The notes: generated from the letters alone by a model not told the origin. 64,000 nucleotides of DNA from Alkalimonas sp. (GCF_020831925.1 NZ_JAFIFQ010000009.1:1-64000); one strand, 5' to 3'; counted from the stretch's first letter, positions 8,523 to 17,468 are shown. Numbers and translations: made by a program.

Positions 8523-9016
8523 GCCAACCACCAGAGCTCTATCATTTCACTGGTAACTGGCAAGCTTATGAGGATGAGCTGTACCAGATTTATCTGGACA
8601 CGGTTGTCCATGCAGGGCTGCAGTTTCACGGCGTACCTGTAAGGGCGCAGTATCGGCCGGATACTCGTGGCAAAGGCTTTAGTTTCTGGCATTTAATTTC
8701 CGAAGCACCCAGCAAAGACAACAAAAACGAAGAGGATCGGATACCCGATTTTGACCGTTGTGCCAGAATTCGCTGGGTAAGCTGGTTGATTACCAATGCT
8801 GGTGATCCTGGGTTTTCATGGTGGGAGAACAGGCGCGGTCGGGATACGCATGTCGTGCTGTGGGCTGAGCAGTATGATTTTGCCGTGGTATTAGCCAAGC
8901 GGATCACCAAAGAGGGCCCTAAGTTTTATTTGCTCAAAACCGCTTATTGCTTAAAACCACATCGCAAGAAAACCTTCGCAAAAGAGCGCGATGCATTTTG
9001 GCAAGCCCAAAAATGA
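8519..9016 (+). CDS. Small basic protein, possible BECR-fold nuclease
   Basis: 165 residues from a GTG start that overlaps the DUF3800 stop by 4 bases. I do not recognise a named family. The C-terminal half has ENRRGRDTHVVLW, AVVLAKR, FYLLKTAYCLK and HRKKTFAKERDAFW. This strand-strand-helix pattern, with conserved R, T/Y and H, recalls the phage-type Barnase-EndoU-ColicinE5/D-RelE-like (BECR) RNases; that is an inference from pattern memory. The N-terminal half (W-rich, YELDEL-like helix) is unassigned. Coupling to DUF3800 suggests the two act together. Confidence 0.55.
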   Translation: MSQPPELYHFTGNWQAYEDELYQIYLDTVVHAGLQFHGVPVRAQYRPDTRGKGFSFWHLISEAPSKDNKNEEDRIPDFDRCARIRWVSWLITNAGDPGFSWWENRRGRDTHVVLWAEQYDFAVVLAKRITKEGPKFYLLKTAYCLKPHRKKTFAKERDAFWQAQK

Positions 9017-9018
9017 CT

Positions 9019-9050
9019 GAAGCCCCGACGTATTGCTACGTAAGGGCTTC
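9019..9050 (+). terminator. Long hairpin after the DUF3800/BECR-like genes
   Basis: GAAGCCC (9019-9025) pairs with GGGCTTC (9044-9050), with an inner ACGTA/TACGT stem and a TTGC loop. It lies 3 bases after the stop codon. The downstream T content is modest (tgatgctccttct), so termination may be partial, leaving hsdR to be read through or driven from the 9060-9300 gap. Confidence 0.5.
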
Positions 9051-9195
9051 TGATGCTCCTTCTACACATGGTAGATGAGACTGTTGTAAACATTACGTGA
9101 TCACAGCTATTTTGTCAATGGGCAAAAATCAGTTAAGTGATAAGTTTTGTTGGTGGTTTAAGCTACTGTTGAAGGTCTGGCAATGAGATAACTAC

Positions 9196-9294
9196 ATGAA
9201 TTTCCCCTTTGATTTAGAAGCAGAAAGTGCCGCCAAAAACTTGATTTCGCAGCTGCAACAGGGTATCAAAGAAAGGTTACAGCACGCAGGCTGA
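9196..9294 (+). pseudogene. Remnant of an mcrC 3' end, upstream of hsdR
   Basis: A 32-codon frame beginning MNFPFDLEAESAAKNLIS matches the C-terminus of McrC (LPFDLEAEDAAKNLIS). At DNA level 9204-9248 agrees with 7705-7749 at about 41 of 45 bases. It then diverges (QLQQGIKERLQHAG against NLQNAFKEQLNL) and stops. It is far too short to be a working McrC. Because the tail differs from the intact gene, it is more likely the stump of a second mcrC allele than a simple duplicate. It ends 14 bases before hsdR, whose ribosome site lies in this gap. Confidence 0.75.
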
Positions 9295-9308
9295 TTTAGG
9301 GACGAGGC

Positions 9309-12300
9309 ATGACAGAAGACCAGTTAGAACAGGAAGTACTGGAGTGGCTAAACGAAGTGGGCTATACGCCGGTTAATGGCTATGACATCGCCCCGGATGG
9401 CCCTGCTGCCGAGCGTGCGAATTACATGCAGCCTTTGCTGCTTGAGCGCTTAAAGGCGGCCATTGCCCGCTTAAACCCCACAATTCCTTTGGTTGCCCAG
9501 GACGATGCCCTGGCGCAGTTAAAAGAGCTGGGCATACCGGCACTGTTATCGGCTAACCGGCGTTTTCATAACCTGCTGCTTTCGGGTGTGCCGGTGCAGT
9601 ACCAAAAAGACGGCGAAACCCGTGGCGACTTTGTGCGCTTGATGGATTGGGAAAACCAACCTGGCCGCAACGAGTTCCTTGCGGTAAATCAGTTCACCGT
9701 GAAAGGCCCCAAGCATTCGCGCCGGCCGGACATTATTCTGTTCGTCAATGGCCTGCCGCTGGTGCTGATCGAGCTGAAAAACCCGGCCGATGTGCAGGCC
9801 GACATCTGGAAAGCCTTTGATCAGATCCAAACCTACAAAGAACAAATCCCGGATCTGTTTCATTACAACGAAATACTGGTGATCAGCGACGGCTCGGAAG
9901 CGCGCATGGGCTCTTTATCAGCCAGTGCCGAGCGCTTTATGCAGTGGCGCACCATCGATGGCGTCACGCTGGATCCGTTAGGGGAGTTCAGTGAGCTGGA
10001 AACCATGGTGCGTGGTGTCTTTACCCCGGCCTATTTGCTCGATTACCTGCGCTTTTTCGTGTTGTTTGAAGACGACGGCACGTTGGTTAAAAAGATCGCC
10101 GGTTACCATCAGTTTCATGCAGTGCGCGCAGCCATTCAGCAAGTGGTTGACGCATCGCGGCCGGAAGTAGCAGCTAGCCAAAAAGGCAAGGGTGGTGTGG
10201 TGTGGCATACCCAGGGCAGCGGTAAAAGCATTACCATGACCTGCTTTGCCGCCCGGGTAATGCGTGAAGCTGCGATGGAAAACCCAACCATTGTGGTGAT
10301 CACTGATCGCAACGATCTCGATGGTCAGTTGTTTGGCGTGTTTTCGCTGGCGCAAGATTTACTGCGTGAACAACCGGTGCAGGTGGATACCCGCCAGGAC
10401 TTACGCGAAAAGCTAACCAACCGACCTTCAGGCGGCATTGTGTTTGCCACCATTCAAAAGTTTGCCCCAGGCGCAGATGAAGACAAGTTCCCGGTGCTTT
10501 CTACCCGACACAACATCGTGGTGATTGCCGATGAAGCGCACCGCACCCAGTATGGTTTTGAGGCCAAGCTCAAAGAGCGCATCAAGCCAGATCTGGCGGC
10601 CGAAGAGCGTGGTAACTACAACGTGTTTCAGGTGGGCTATGCCCAGCATCTGCGTGATGCCTTGCCCAATGCCACCTTTGTTGCTTTTACCGGCACGCCG
10701 GTATCCAGTGAAGACCGGGATACCCGGGCCGTGTTTGGCGATTACATTCACATCTACGACATGCAACAAGCCAAAGAAGATGGCGCCACTGTGGCCATTT
10801 ACTACGAATCGCGCCTGGCCAAGCTGAGCTTAAAGCAGGATCAATTGCCACAGATCGATGAGGAAGTCGACGAGCTGGCAGAAGATGAAGAGGAATCGCA
10901 GCAGTCGAAATTGAAAAGTAAATGGGCGGCATTGGAGCGTATTGTCGGTGCCGAGCCGCGCATTAAACAGGTAGCGCAGGATTTAGTGGCGCACTTTGAC
11001 GAGCGAAACAAAGCGCAACAGGGCAAGGCCATGGTGGTGGCGATGAGCCGTGAGATCTGTGTGCACCTGTACAATGAGATCATAGCACTGCGACCTGAAT
11101 GGCACGATGACGACCCGGAAAAGGGCGGTATCAAAGTGATCATGACCGGCTCGGCCAGCGACAAGGCATTGCTGCGGCCGCACATTCACCCGAAGCAAGT
11201 GAAGAAGCGCTTAGAAAAACGCTTTAAAGACCCGGCTGATCCGCTGCAGCTGGTGATTGTGCGTGACATGTGGCTAACCGGTTTTGATGCGCCCTGCGTG
11301 CATACGCTGTACGTCGATAAGCCGATGAAAGGCCACAACCTGATGCAGGCCATCGCCCGGGTGAACCGGGTGTTTAAAGACAAGCAAGGCGGCTTGGTGG
11401 TCGATTACATCGGCATCGCCAATGAACTCAAAGCAGCGCTTAAGGAATACACCGCCAGTAAGGGCCGTGGTAAGCCTACCGTGGATGCGGCAGAGGCGTG
11501 GTCGGTACTAGAAGAAAAGCTCGATGTACTGCGCGCTATGCTGCATGGTTTTGATTACAGCGACTTTGCCAAAAGCAGCCATAAGCTCATGGCGGGTGCA
11601 TGCAACCATATTTTGGGTATTAAAGACGGTAAAAAGCGCTTTGCCGATAACGCCCTGGCCATGAGCAAAGCCTTTAGCCTGTGCTGCACCCTGGATGAAG
11701 CCAAAGCCGTGCGGGAAGAAGTCGCATTTTTTCAGGCCATCAAGGTGATGCTGACCAAGCGTGACATCAGCGCTAAGAAACGCAGTGACGAAGAAAAAGA
11801 GCATGCCATTCGCCAGATCATTGGTCAGGCGGTGGTATCGGATGAGGTGGTGGATATTTTTGATGCCGTCGGTTTGGAAAAGCCGAACATCGGGCTGCTG
11901 GATGATGATTTCTTGAACGAAGTGCGCAACCTGCCCGGGAAGAACCTGGCGGTTGAGTTGTTGGAGCGTTTGCTGGAAGGGGAGATCAAAACCCGCTTTG
12001 CCAGCAACGTGATCCAGCAAAAGAAATTCTCTGAAATGCTGGGCAATGTGGTGACACGCTATCAAAACCGCAGCATTGAAACCGCTCAGGTGATGGAAGA
12101 GCTGGTGGAGATGGCCAAGAAGTTTAAAGAGGCCGCCAAACGCGGTGATGACCTGGGCCTGACCGAAGATGAAGTAAAGTTTTACGATGCCTTGGTCAAC
12201 AACCAGGCCGCCGTGCTTGAGCTGGGTGATGAAACCTTAAAGAAAATCGCCCATGAGCTCACCGACAACTTGCGCAAGAACATCAGCATCGATTGGTCCA

Positions 12301-12440
12301 AACGCGAAAGCGTTCGCGCCAGCCTGCGGCTGATGGTGAAGCGCATCTTGCGCAAATACAAATACCCACCGGATATGGCCGACGACGCCGTGCAGCTGGT
12401 GCTGCAGCAGGCAGAGGCTTTGGGGGAAGAGTGGGTTTAA
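9309..12440 (+). CDS. hsdR: Type I restriction endonuclease subunit HsdR
   Basis: Translocase and nuclease subunit of the type I system. 1043 residues, normal for HsdR. Seen: PD-(D/E)xK nuclease with D141, E155 and K157 (RRPDIILF, then LIELKNP); helicase motif I TQGSGKS near 301-307; DEAH box at 408-411; FTGTP around 458-462; and motif [13 protein letters not shown]. The C-terminal half is helical and would contact HsdM/HsdS. A GAGG ribosome site precedes the ATG. It is separated from hsdS by mcrBC, DUF3800, a small gene and an mcrC remnant, an unusual interruption. Confidence 0.95.
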   Translation: MTEDQLEQEVLEWLNEVGYTPVNGYDIAPDGPAAERANYMQPLLLERLKAAIARLNPTIPLVAQDDALAQLKELGIPALLSANRRFHNLLLSGVPVQYQKDGETRGDFVRLMDWENQPGRNEFLAVNQFTVKGPKHSRRPDIILFVNGLPLVLIELKNPADVQADIWKAFDQIQTYKEQIPDLFHYNEILVISDGSEARMGSLSASAERFMQWRTIDGVTLDPLGEFSELETMVRGVFTPAYLLDYLRFFVLFEDDGTLVKKIAGYHQFHAVRAAIQQVVDASRPEVAASQKGKGGVVWHTQGSGKSITMTCFAARVMREAAMENPTIVVITDRNDLDGQLFGVFSLAQDLLREQPVQVDTRQDLREKLTNRPSGGIVFATIQKFAPGADEDKFPVLSTRHNIVVIADEAHRTQYGFEAKLKERIKPDLAAEERGNYNVFQVGYAQHLRDALPNATFVAFTGTPVSSEDRDTRAVFGDYIHIYDMQQAKEDGATVAIYYESRLAKLSLKQDQLPQIDEEVDELAEDEEESQQSKLKSKWAALERIVGAEPRIKQVAQDLVAHFDERNKAQQGKAMVVAMSREICVHLYNEIIALRPEWHDDDPEKGGIKVIMTGSASDKALLRPHIHPKQVKKRLEKRFKDPADPLQLVIVRDMWLTGFDAPCVHTLYVDKPMKGHNLMQAIARVNRVFKDKQGGLVVDYIGIANELKAALKEYTASKGRGKPTVDAAEAWSVLEEKLDVLRAMLHGFDYSDFAKSSHKLMAGACNHILGIKDGKKRFADNALAMSKAFSLCCTLDEAKAVREEVAFFQAIKVMLTKRDISAKKRSDEEKEHAIRQIIGQAVVSDEVVDIFDAVGLEKPNIGLLDDDFLNEVRNLPGKNLAVELLERLLEGEIKTRFASNVIQQKKFSEMLGNVVTRYQNRSIETAQVMEELVEMAKKFKEAAKRGDDLGLTEDEVKFYDALVNNQAAVLELGDETLKKIAHELTDNLRKNISIDWSKRESVRASLRLMVKRILRKYKYPPDMADDAVQLVLQQAEALGEEWV

Positions 12441-12479
12441 GGATGGTGTTATTGGAATGCATAGTTAGGGTGATAATAA

Positions 12480-13460
12480 ATGGCTTATAACCGTCCATGG
12501 CTTAGTTTTCAGCAACAACTTGAACAACTTAAGCAGCGAGGTATGGTAGTTACTAATGATGCTGCAGCCTTAGATTATTTGCAGCGGCTAGGCTACTACC
12601 GTTTAAGTGCATATTGGTATCCATTTCGCCATTTTAGACCAGAGCAATGCCCTGAAACAGGTTTAGTTGAGGTCAAAGCGCAGAACGATTTTGTTAGGAA
12701 CACTCAGTTTATTGATGCGGTTAATCTGTATTTATTTGATAAACAGTTACGCCTGTTGCTTATTGATGCTTTAGAGCGGATTGAAGTGTCATTGCGTGTT
12801 GATATTGCTTATTTGCTTGGAAAGCATGGAACCTTTTCGCATGTTGATGTTAAGCAATTTCACCCGAGCTTTGTGCGCAAGCCGATGAAAGGCAGCAATA
12901 AAACAGCTTGGGAGTTTTGGTTGGATAAATATCAAGGCTTAGTAAGCCGCTCTAAAGAAGATTTTGTCCGCCATTACTTGGTTAAGCATGGGCCTGAATT
13001 GCCAATTTGGGTTGCGGTGGAGGTATTCGATTTTGGTGCTTTATCGCAGTTAATCAGCATGATGAAAATGAAAGATCAGCAAACCATCGCAGAGAAATAT
13101 TGTGTGGCAGATTGGCAGGTGTTTAAAAGTTGGATTTTCGCTCTGAGTTATTTGCGAAACTTAGTAGCGCATCATAGCCGGTTGTGGAATCGTAATATAA
13201 CAACAAAACCAAGCATACCTGTTGCTGATGACGCACCATGGTACGCATCATTTCGAAGAAACGAAGACTTATTGAGTAAGCCTTTTCTGTTGTTAGCTAT
13301 AACACGCCAGTTTATACAGTGCATTTGCCCGAATACGGAGTGGAACGCGAGATTACAGCGGCATTTATTGTCCTTTCCAGAACAATACTCTGATAAAAAG
13401 CTATCTTTGAATAGTGTTGGTGTTGCAGCGAACTGGTTGGATTGGTGGGACTCAAAATAA
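12480..13460 (+). CDS. Abi_2 (AbiD/AbiF-like) abortive-infection protein with HEPN motif
   Basis: 326 residues. The start RPWLSFQQQLEQLKQRG, then RLGYYRLSAYWYPFR, matches the Abi_2 family known from lactococcal AbiD/AbiF. A HEPN RNase motif Rx4H is visible at R226-H231 (LRNLVAHHSRLWNR). Proteins of this type are believed to block phage growth by RNA cleavage; the target here is unknown. It lies 39 bases after hsdR on the same strand and is probably in the same transcript. Frequent partners of type I systems include such Abi genes. Confidence 0.85.
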   Translation: MAYNRPWLSFQQQLEQLKQRGMVVTNDAAALDYLQRLGYYRLSAYWYPFRHFRPEQCPETGLVEVKAQNDFVRNTQFIDAVNLYLFDKQLRLLLIDALERIEVSLRVDIAYLLGKHGTFSHVDVKQFHPSFVRKPMKGSNKTAWEFWLDKYQGLVSRSKEDFVRHYLVKHGPELPIWVAVEVFDFGALSQLISMMKMKDQQTIAEKYCVADWQVFKSWIFALSYLRNLVAHHSRLWNRNITTKPSIPVADDAPWYASFRRNEDLLSKPFLLLAITRQFIQCICPNTEWNARLQRHLLSFPEQYSDKKLSLNSVGVAANWLDWWDSK

Positions 13461-13462
13461 GA

Positions 13463-13500
13463 ACCCCAGCGTAAGTTGCAAGCAACTAAGAGGCCGGGGT
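13463..13500 (+). terminator. Hairpin after the Abi_2 gene
   Basis: ACCCC (13463-13467) pairs with GGGGT (13496-13500), and an inner AGTTGC/GCAACT stem (13474-13487) is perfect. There is no T-run directly after, so it may be a weak terminator or an RNA-processing structure. It starts 3 bases after the stop codon. Confidence 0.4.
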
Positions 13501-13584
13501 CGTGTTAGTAACTACTTTAGTTGCACAGCGGTTTGAAGTCAATAATTAGTTGATTTAATCGAAAGCAGCATAGCTAGGTTGATC

Positions 13585-13767
13585 ATGAACAATACAGATG
13601 AAGAAAACACAGTAGCGACAGAACGGAAATTCGAGTCTATCTCTGATTTTTTTCTAAATGCAACTGAAGATCAAAAGCGAAAGGTGTTTTTATCCGTACT
13701 GCAGCAAGCCAACACTGCCCAGCGTAAAGTGATGGAGCAATCTGCGCAAAGCAGGCAAAAGCGATAG
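13585..13767 (+). CDS. Short conserved hypothetical protein
   Basis: 60 residues from the ATG at 13585 (a TTG two codons earlier is less likely). Seen: RKFESISDFFLNATEDQKRKVF followed by a glutamine-rich helical tail; no signal peptide or membrane segment. Short proteins with an ISDFF-x-A-x-EE/DQK-RKVF core occur as orphan genes in several gammaproteobacteria, as I recall, without assigned function. It stands alone between the Abi_2 gene and the right island edge. The A/T-rich stretch 13790-13840 after it holds nothing recognisable. Confidence 0.5.
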   Translation: MNNTDEENTVATERKFESISDFFLNATEDQKRKVFLSVLQQANTAQRKVMEQSAQSRQKR

Positions 13768-13844
13768 ATCAGGGGGTTTATTTGGGGGTTCTTCTGATTT
13801 CAAATATTTAAATATCAATTTAAATCAGAGCGTTAATATCCCTA

Positions 13845-13864
13845 TTCGAGCGACTCCCTCGCCA
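13845..13864 (+). other. tRNA-3'-end-like fragment ending in GCCA
   Basis: ttcgagcgactccctcgcca begins like a T-loop (TTCGAGC) and ends GCCA, and a strong terminator follows 5 bases later, the usual arrangement behind a tRNA. The matching 5' half of a tRNA is absent: the bases before it do not pair with the putative T-stem. It could be the remnant of an attachment site. Evidence is weak. Confidence 0.25.
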
Positions 13865-13869
13865 TATTC

Positions 13870-13909
13870 AAACAAAAAGCCCCCAGCGCAAGCTGGGGGC
13901 TTTTTGTTT
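13870..13909. terminator. Bidirectional rho-independent terminator
   Basis: gcccccagc (13879-13887) pairs exactly with gctgggggc (13892-13900) around a GCAA tetraloop. It is flanked by aaacaaaaa on the left and tttttgttt on the right, so it can work on both strands. It marks the right end of the defence island. A decayed relative lies at about 251-282 at the left end. Confidence 0.9.
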
Positions 13910-13924
13910 GACTGCGGAGCAGGG
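13896..13924. repeat. 29-bp direct repeat, right copy
   Basis: Identical to 269-297. Here it is fused to the 3' arm of the intact terminator. It is followed by an AGCAGGG...CCCTGCT inverted repeat (13919-13948) whose loop contains the palindrome GGTTCGAACC. The DNA right of this point (DUF418, fli operon) looks like ordinary chromosome. Confidence 0.7.
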
Positions 13925-14031
13925 GCGGTCTTGGTTCGAACCCTGCTGATATTTACTTCTAACAAAACTCAGCTATCTTCAATGCATCTTCCACTTGGCC
14001 TGCAGGGCCCTGCATTGGTAGGTTCTTCCAA

Positions 14032-15282
14032 ATGACAACTCCGACAACTGCTTTATCCGGCCCGGTTGCACCGGCTGAACGTATGGTTATCCTGGATGCA
14101 ATCCGTGGCTTTGCGCTTTTTGGCATCCTGATGATGAACATGGAGTATTTTCAGCGGCCAATACAAGCGCTGATGCTTGGGTTTAACTCTGAGCAAAGCG
14201 GGTTGGATTATGCGGTTGCCTGGCTGTCGTTTACTTTTGTGCAGGGTAAGTTTTATACGCTTTTTTCCTTGCTGTTTGGTTTGGGCTTTATTGTCTTTAT
14301 TGACCGGGCCAGACAAAAAGGCGGGCCTGCATATGCCTTATTCCGTCGGCGTTTGTGGGTGCTGCTGGCGATTGGTGTGGTGCATCTGCTGTTTATCTGG
14401 AGTGGTGATATTCTGCATTTTTATGCCCTGGTTGGGTTTTTGTTGCTGTTTTTTGTTCATGCTTCGGTCAAGCGGCTTTGTATTTGGGCTGGTGTCTTGC
14501 TGCTTACGCCTATTCTGCTGATTTGGTTGGGAAGTTTGGCTATTGAAATGGCGATGCAGGTTCCTGAGGAGGCGGCCAAGCTGGAGGCTGGCTTTGCTGC
14601 AGATAAAGAAAAATTGCTGGCTGATATCGCCCGGGGACACCAGCTTTATGCCAGCGGTGGTTATTGGCAGTTGGTGCAGTGGCGGCTCTATGAGTTTCAA
14701 GCGATGTACATCAGTCCTGCGCTGCTGCTGTTTGTACCGATGATTCTGGGGATCTTTTTACTGGGCGCTGCTTTTGGCCGGTCGGGTGTTTTTACCGATT
14801 TGCAGCAACACAAAAGCTTTTTCTGGCGACTGATGTGGTTGGGTTACGGCATTGGACTACCATTAACACTGATCTGGGGCATCTATGGCACTGACGTGGA
14901 GGTAATATCACCAAGCATTCGCAATGCGTTTTTGATGACCTGTCAGAACCTGTCAAACCTGGCACTTTGCCTGGCTTATCTGGCGACACTGGTTCATCTG
15001 TACCTTTATAAAAGCCGCTTGATTCGGGTGCTTGCACCAGCAGGCAGAATGGCACTTTCCAACTATTTACTGCACTCGCTGGTCTTTACCCTGCTGTTTT
15101 ATGGCTATGGTCTGGGTCTCTACGGCGACTTTGGTCGGGCAGCCACTACCCTGATGGCGCTGCTACTTTATGGTTTTCAGCTTTGGTTTAGTCACTGGTG
15201 GTTGCAGCGTTATCGTAGCGGACCTATGGAATGGTTATGGCGTACATTGACCTATGGCAACCGCCAGCCGCTGCGGAACTGA
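14032..15282 (+). CDS. DUF418 (YeiB-like) integral membrane protein
   Basis: 416 residues with about 9-10 hydrophobic segments. Seen: the N-terminal signature RMVILDAIRGFALFGILMMNM typical of DUF418/heparan-alpha-glucosaminide acetyltransferase-like proteins, and a C-terminal region (RVLAPAGRMALSNYLLHSL) also typical of DUF418. The family is thought to move acyl groups or small molecules across the inner membrane; the substrate is unknown. It is a single gene between the defence island and the flagellar operon. The ribosome site is weak; an internal ATG at 14083 is a possible alternative start but would remove conserved residues. Confidence 0.85.
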   Translation: MTTPTTALSGPVAPAERMVILDAIRGFALFGILMMNMEYFQRPIQALMLGFNSEQSGLDYAVAWLSFTFVQGKFYTLFSLLFGLGFIVFIDRARQKGGPAYALFRRRLWVLLAIGVVHLLFIWSGDILHFYALVGFLLLFFVHASVKRLCIWAGVLLLTPILLIWLGSLAIEMAMQVPEEAAKLEAGFAADKEKLLADIARGHQLYASGGYWQLVQWRLYEFQAMYISPALLLFVPMILGIFLLGAAFGRSGVFTDLQQHKSFFWRLMWLGYGIGLPLTLIWGIYGTDVEVISPSIRNAFLMTCQNLSNLALCLAYLATLVHLYLYKSRLIRVLAPAGRMALSNYLLHSLVFTLLFYGYGLGLYGDFGRAATTLMALLLYGFQLWFSHWWLQRYRSGPMEWLWRTLTYGNRQPLRN

Positions 15283-15336
15283 CCGGTATAATCGAGCAGG
15301 TAATATCTAATATATTGATTTAAAACAACTAAAACA

Positions 15337-15352
15337 TGGCACGCTCTGTGCT
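15337..15352 (+). promoter_or_regulatory. Sigma-54 promoter of the fliE operon
   Basis: TGGCACGCTCTGTGCT matches the -24/-12 consensus TGGCACG-N4-TTGCW at every position except one T (G here). The essential GG and GC are correctly spaced. Transcription would begin near 15363, about 30 bases before the fliE ATG. In polar flagellates this class of promoter is activated by FlrC/FleR-type regulators, none of which lies in this window. Confidence 0.88.
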
Positions 15353-15393
15353 ACATCTCTGTGAAGAACAATTTTTTGACAGAGGGTATCGCC

Positions 15394-15750
15394 ATGCAAA
15401 TCAAAGGTCCTGGAGTGTCGCTGTACAATCAGATGCAAGCCATGGCACAGCAAGCACGTGGGCCGCAGCAGTCCTTAGCAGTGCAACGTCTGGAGCCTCA
15501 TGGTGTGTCTGGTGTCAGCCATAGCCAGAGTGATTTTGGCGCCATGCTCAAAGGCGCGCTCGATAACGTCAATGGTTTGCAAATGCATGCCCGAGGCTTG
15601 GCTACCGATGTTGAGCTAGGTGTGCCTGGTGTCACCATCGCTGAAGCCATGATAGCGGCATCCAAATCGTCCATTGCTTTTGAAGCCACTGTACAAGTGC
15701 GTAATAAAGTAGTGGAAGCCTACAAAGAAATTATGACGATGCCGGTGTAA
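15394..15750 (+). CDS. fliE: Flagellar basal body protein FliE
   Basis: 118 residues; links the MS ring to the proximal rod and is one of the first exported substrates. Seen: the C-terminal signature SDFGAMLKGALDNVN, then VTIAEAMIAASKSSIAFEATVQVRNKVVEAYKEIM, standard for FliE. The frame is open to 15361, but the ATG at 15394 with AGAGGG seven bases before it is the natural start; the upstream GTG lies at the predicted transcription start. First gene of the large operon. Confidence 0.93.
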   Translation: MQIKGPGVSLYNQMQAMAQQARGPQQSLAVQRLEPHGVSGVSHSQSDFGAMLKGALDNVNGLQMHARGLATDVELGVPGVTIAEAMIAASKSSIAFEATVQVRNKVVEAYKEIMTMPV

Positions 15751-15767
15751 GAGCTAAGGGGTAAGTT

Positions 15768-17468
15768 GTGGCTGAGAATCAATCCACTGAACTGGCGTTA
15801 AGCGGCGACGACTTTAACTCCAGTGATCAACAAGAGCAGAAATCCGGCTTTCTGAACAACCTGGGTGGTACCGATCTGCTGCGTCAGGTGACCATGATCA
15901 TTGCACTGACGATCTGTTTGGCGATAGCACTGCTGATTATTTTATGGGCCCGCCAGCCGGAAATGCGGCCACTGGGTACCTTTGCCACTGAAGAACTAAT
16001 ACAAACCCTGGACCATCTGGATAGTCAGCGAGTGAAATACCGGTTGGATGGCAATGTTATCTATGTTCCTGAAGACCAATTTCAAAGTATTCGGCTTGGT
16101 ATGACCCGGGCAGGCTTGGCGCAGGAGCCAACCAGCGGTACCGAAATCCTGATGCAAGACAGTGGCTTTGGCGTAAGCCAGCGCCTTGAGTCTGAACGCT
16201 TAAAGCACAGCCGCGAGCAGCAGTTGGCACGGACTATTGAAGAGCTACAAAGTGTAGCCAGAGCCAGGGTGCTGTTAGCAATCCCACCTGAAAATGTATT
16301 TGCCCGTCGTGAACGTTTACCGTCTGCCACAGTGCTGATTACTGCCCGTGGTGGCCGGGTTATTCGTGACAGTGAAGTTGATGCCATTGTCGATATTGTG
16401 GCTTCGGCTGTACAGAACCTGGACCCGTCCAGAGTGACGGTGACGGATCAGAACGGCCGCTTGTTAAATAGTGGCTCGCAGGATATGGCTTCTGCCAGAA
16501 AGCGGCGTGAATACGAGCTGGAGCGAGCGCGGGAAGATGAGTATCGTCAACGAATTGACAGTATCCTGATGCCGGTATTGGGCGTGGGTAACTACACAGC
16601 GCAAGTTGATGTGGTGATGGATTTCACCACCCTGGAGCAAACCCAGCAGCGCTTTAATCCTGATTTACCAGCCATTCGCAGTGAAATGAGTATTGAAGAA
16701 AGCAGCGTGGGCGGTTTAAGTGGTGGTATCCCCGGGGCTTTATCCAATCAGCCACCCATGCCTTCGGCTATTCCGGAAGAAGCAACTGGCGGTGGGGCAA
16801 CACCTATTGTGCCAGGTCGTAATCATCGGGAGACCACCCGTAATTTTGAGCTCGATACCACCATCAGCCATAGCTCGCAGCAATCGGGAGTCGTGCGAAG
16901 GGTCAGTGTGTCTGTGGCTGTAGATTACAAATTAGCGCCGAATGAACAAGGGGAGATGGCACCTCAACCAAGAACCCAGGCTGAATTGCACAACATCCGT
17001 CGCTTGTTGCAAGGCAGCATTGGTTACGATGTGCAGCGCGGTGATAGCATTGAGGTGGTTTCGGTGCCTTTTACCCGTACCGAGCTGGAGGCTGAGCCTA
17101 CGGTCTACTTCTATCAGGAAGAGTGGTTTATTCGTCTGACCCGCTTGCTGATTGCTGGCCTGGTGATCATTGTGCTGATTTTGTCGGTAGTGCGGCCTAT
17201 GTTGAAGAAACTGATCTATCCTGAAGATACCAAAGATGCGTATGATGAGGATGCACTAGGCTCCGGCTTGGATTTAGGCGATGACACCATCGATATGCTG
17301 AAATCCAGCTTTGATGAAACAGCGGTTGGTTTTGCTGAAGATGGCACCTTGATGCTGCCAGACTTGCATGGCGATGAAGATTTGCTAAAAGCAGTGCGTG
17401 CTCTGGTAGCGAATGAACCGGAACTATCGGCCCTGGTGGTCAGAAACTGGCTGGAAGAAGATGACTGA
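15768..17468 (+). CDS. fliF: Flagellar MS-ring protein FliF
   Basis: 566 residues, GTG start behind TAAGGGG. Inner-membrane protein forming the MS ring on which rotor and export gate assemble. Membrane helices lie at about 38-60 (LRQVTMIIALTICLAIALLII) and about 455-475. The ring-building YscJ/FliF domains lie between, with a variable glycine/proline-rich loop near 310-345. The C-terminal tail after the second helix (LDLGDDTIDMLKSSF) binds FliG. Its end overlaps fliG by 8 bases. Confidence 0.96.
   Translation: MAENQSTELALSGDDFNSSDQQEQKSGFLNNLGGTDLLRQVTMIIALTICLAIALLIILWARQPEMRPLGTFATEELIQTLDHLDSQRVKYRLDGNVIYVPEDQFQSIRLGMTRAGLAQEPTSGTEILMQDSGFGVSQRLESERLKHSREQQLARTIEELQSVARARVLLAIPPENVFARRERLPSATVLITARGGRVIRDSEVDAIVDIVASAVQNLDPSRVTVTDQNGRLLNSGSQDMASARKRREYELERAREDEYRQRIDSILMPVLGVGNYTAQVDVVMDFTTLEQTQQRFNPDLPAIRSEMSIEESSVGGLSGGIPGALSNQPPMPSAIPEEATGGGATPIVPGRNHRETTRNFELDTTISHSSQQSGVVRRVSVSVAVDYKLAPNEQGEMAPQPRTQAELHNIRRLLQGSIGYDVQRGDSIEVVSVPFTRTELEAEPTVYFYQEEWFIRLTRLLIAGLVIIVLILSVVRPMLKKLIYPEDTKDAYDEDALGSGLDLGDDTIDMLKSSFDETAVGFAEDGTLMLPDLHGDEDLLKAVRALVANEPELSALVVRNWLEEDD

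Noticed and set aside
13933-13942. GGTTCGAACC as a tRNA T-arm
   Set aside because: The flanking bases do not form a T-stem, acceptor or anticodon arm; it is a palindrome inside the repeat hairpin.
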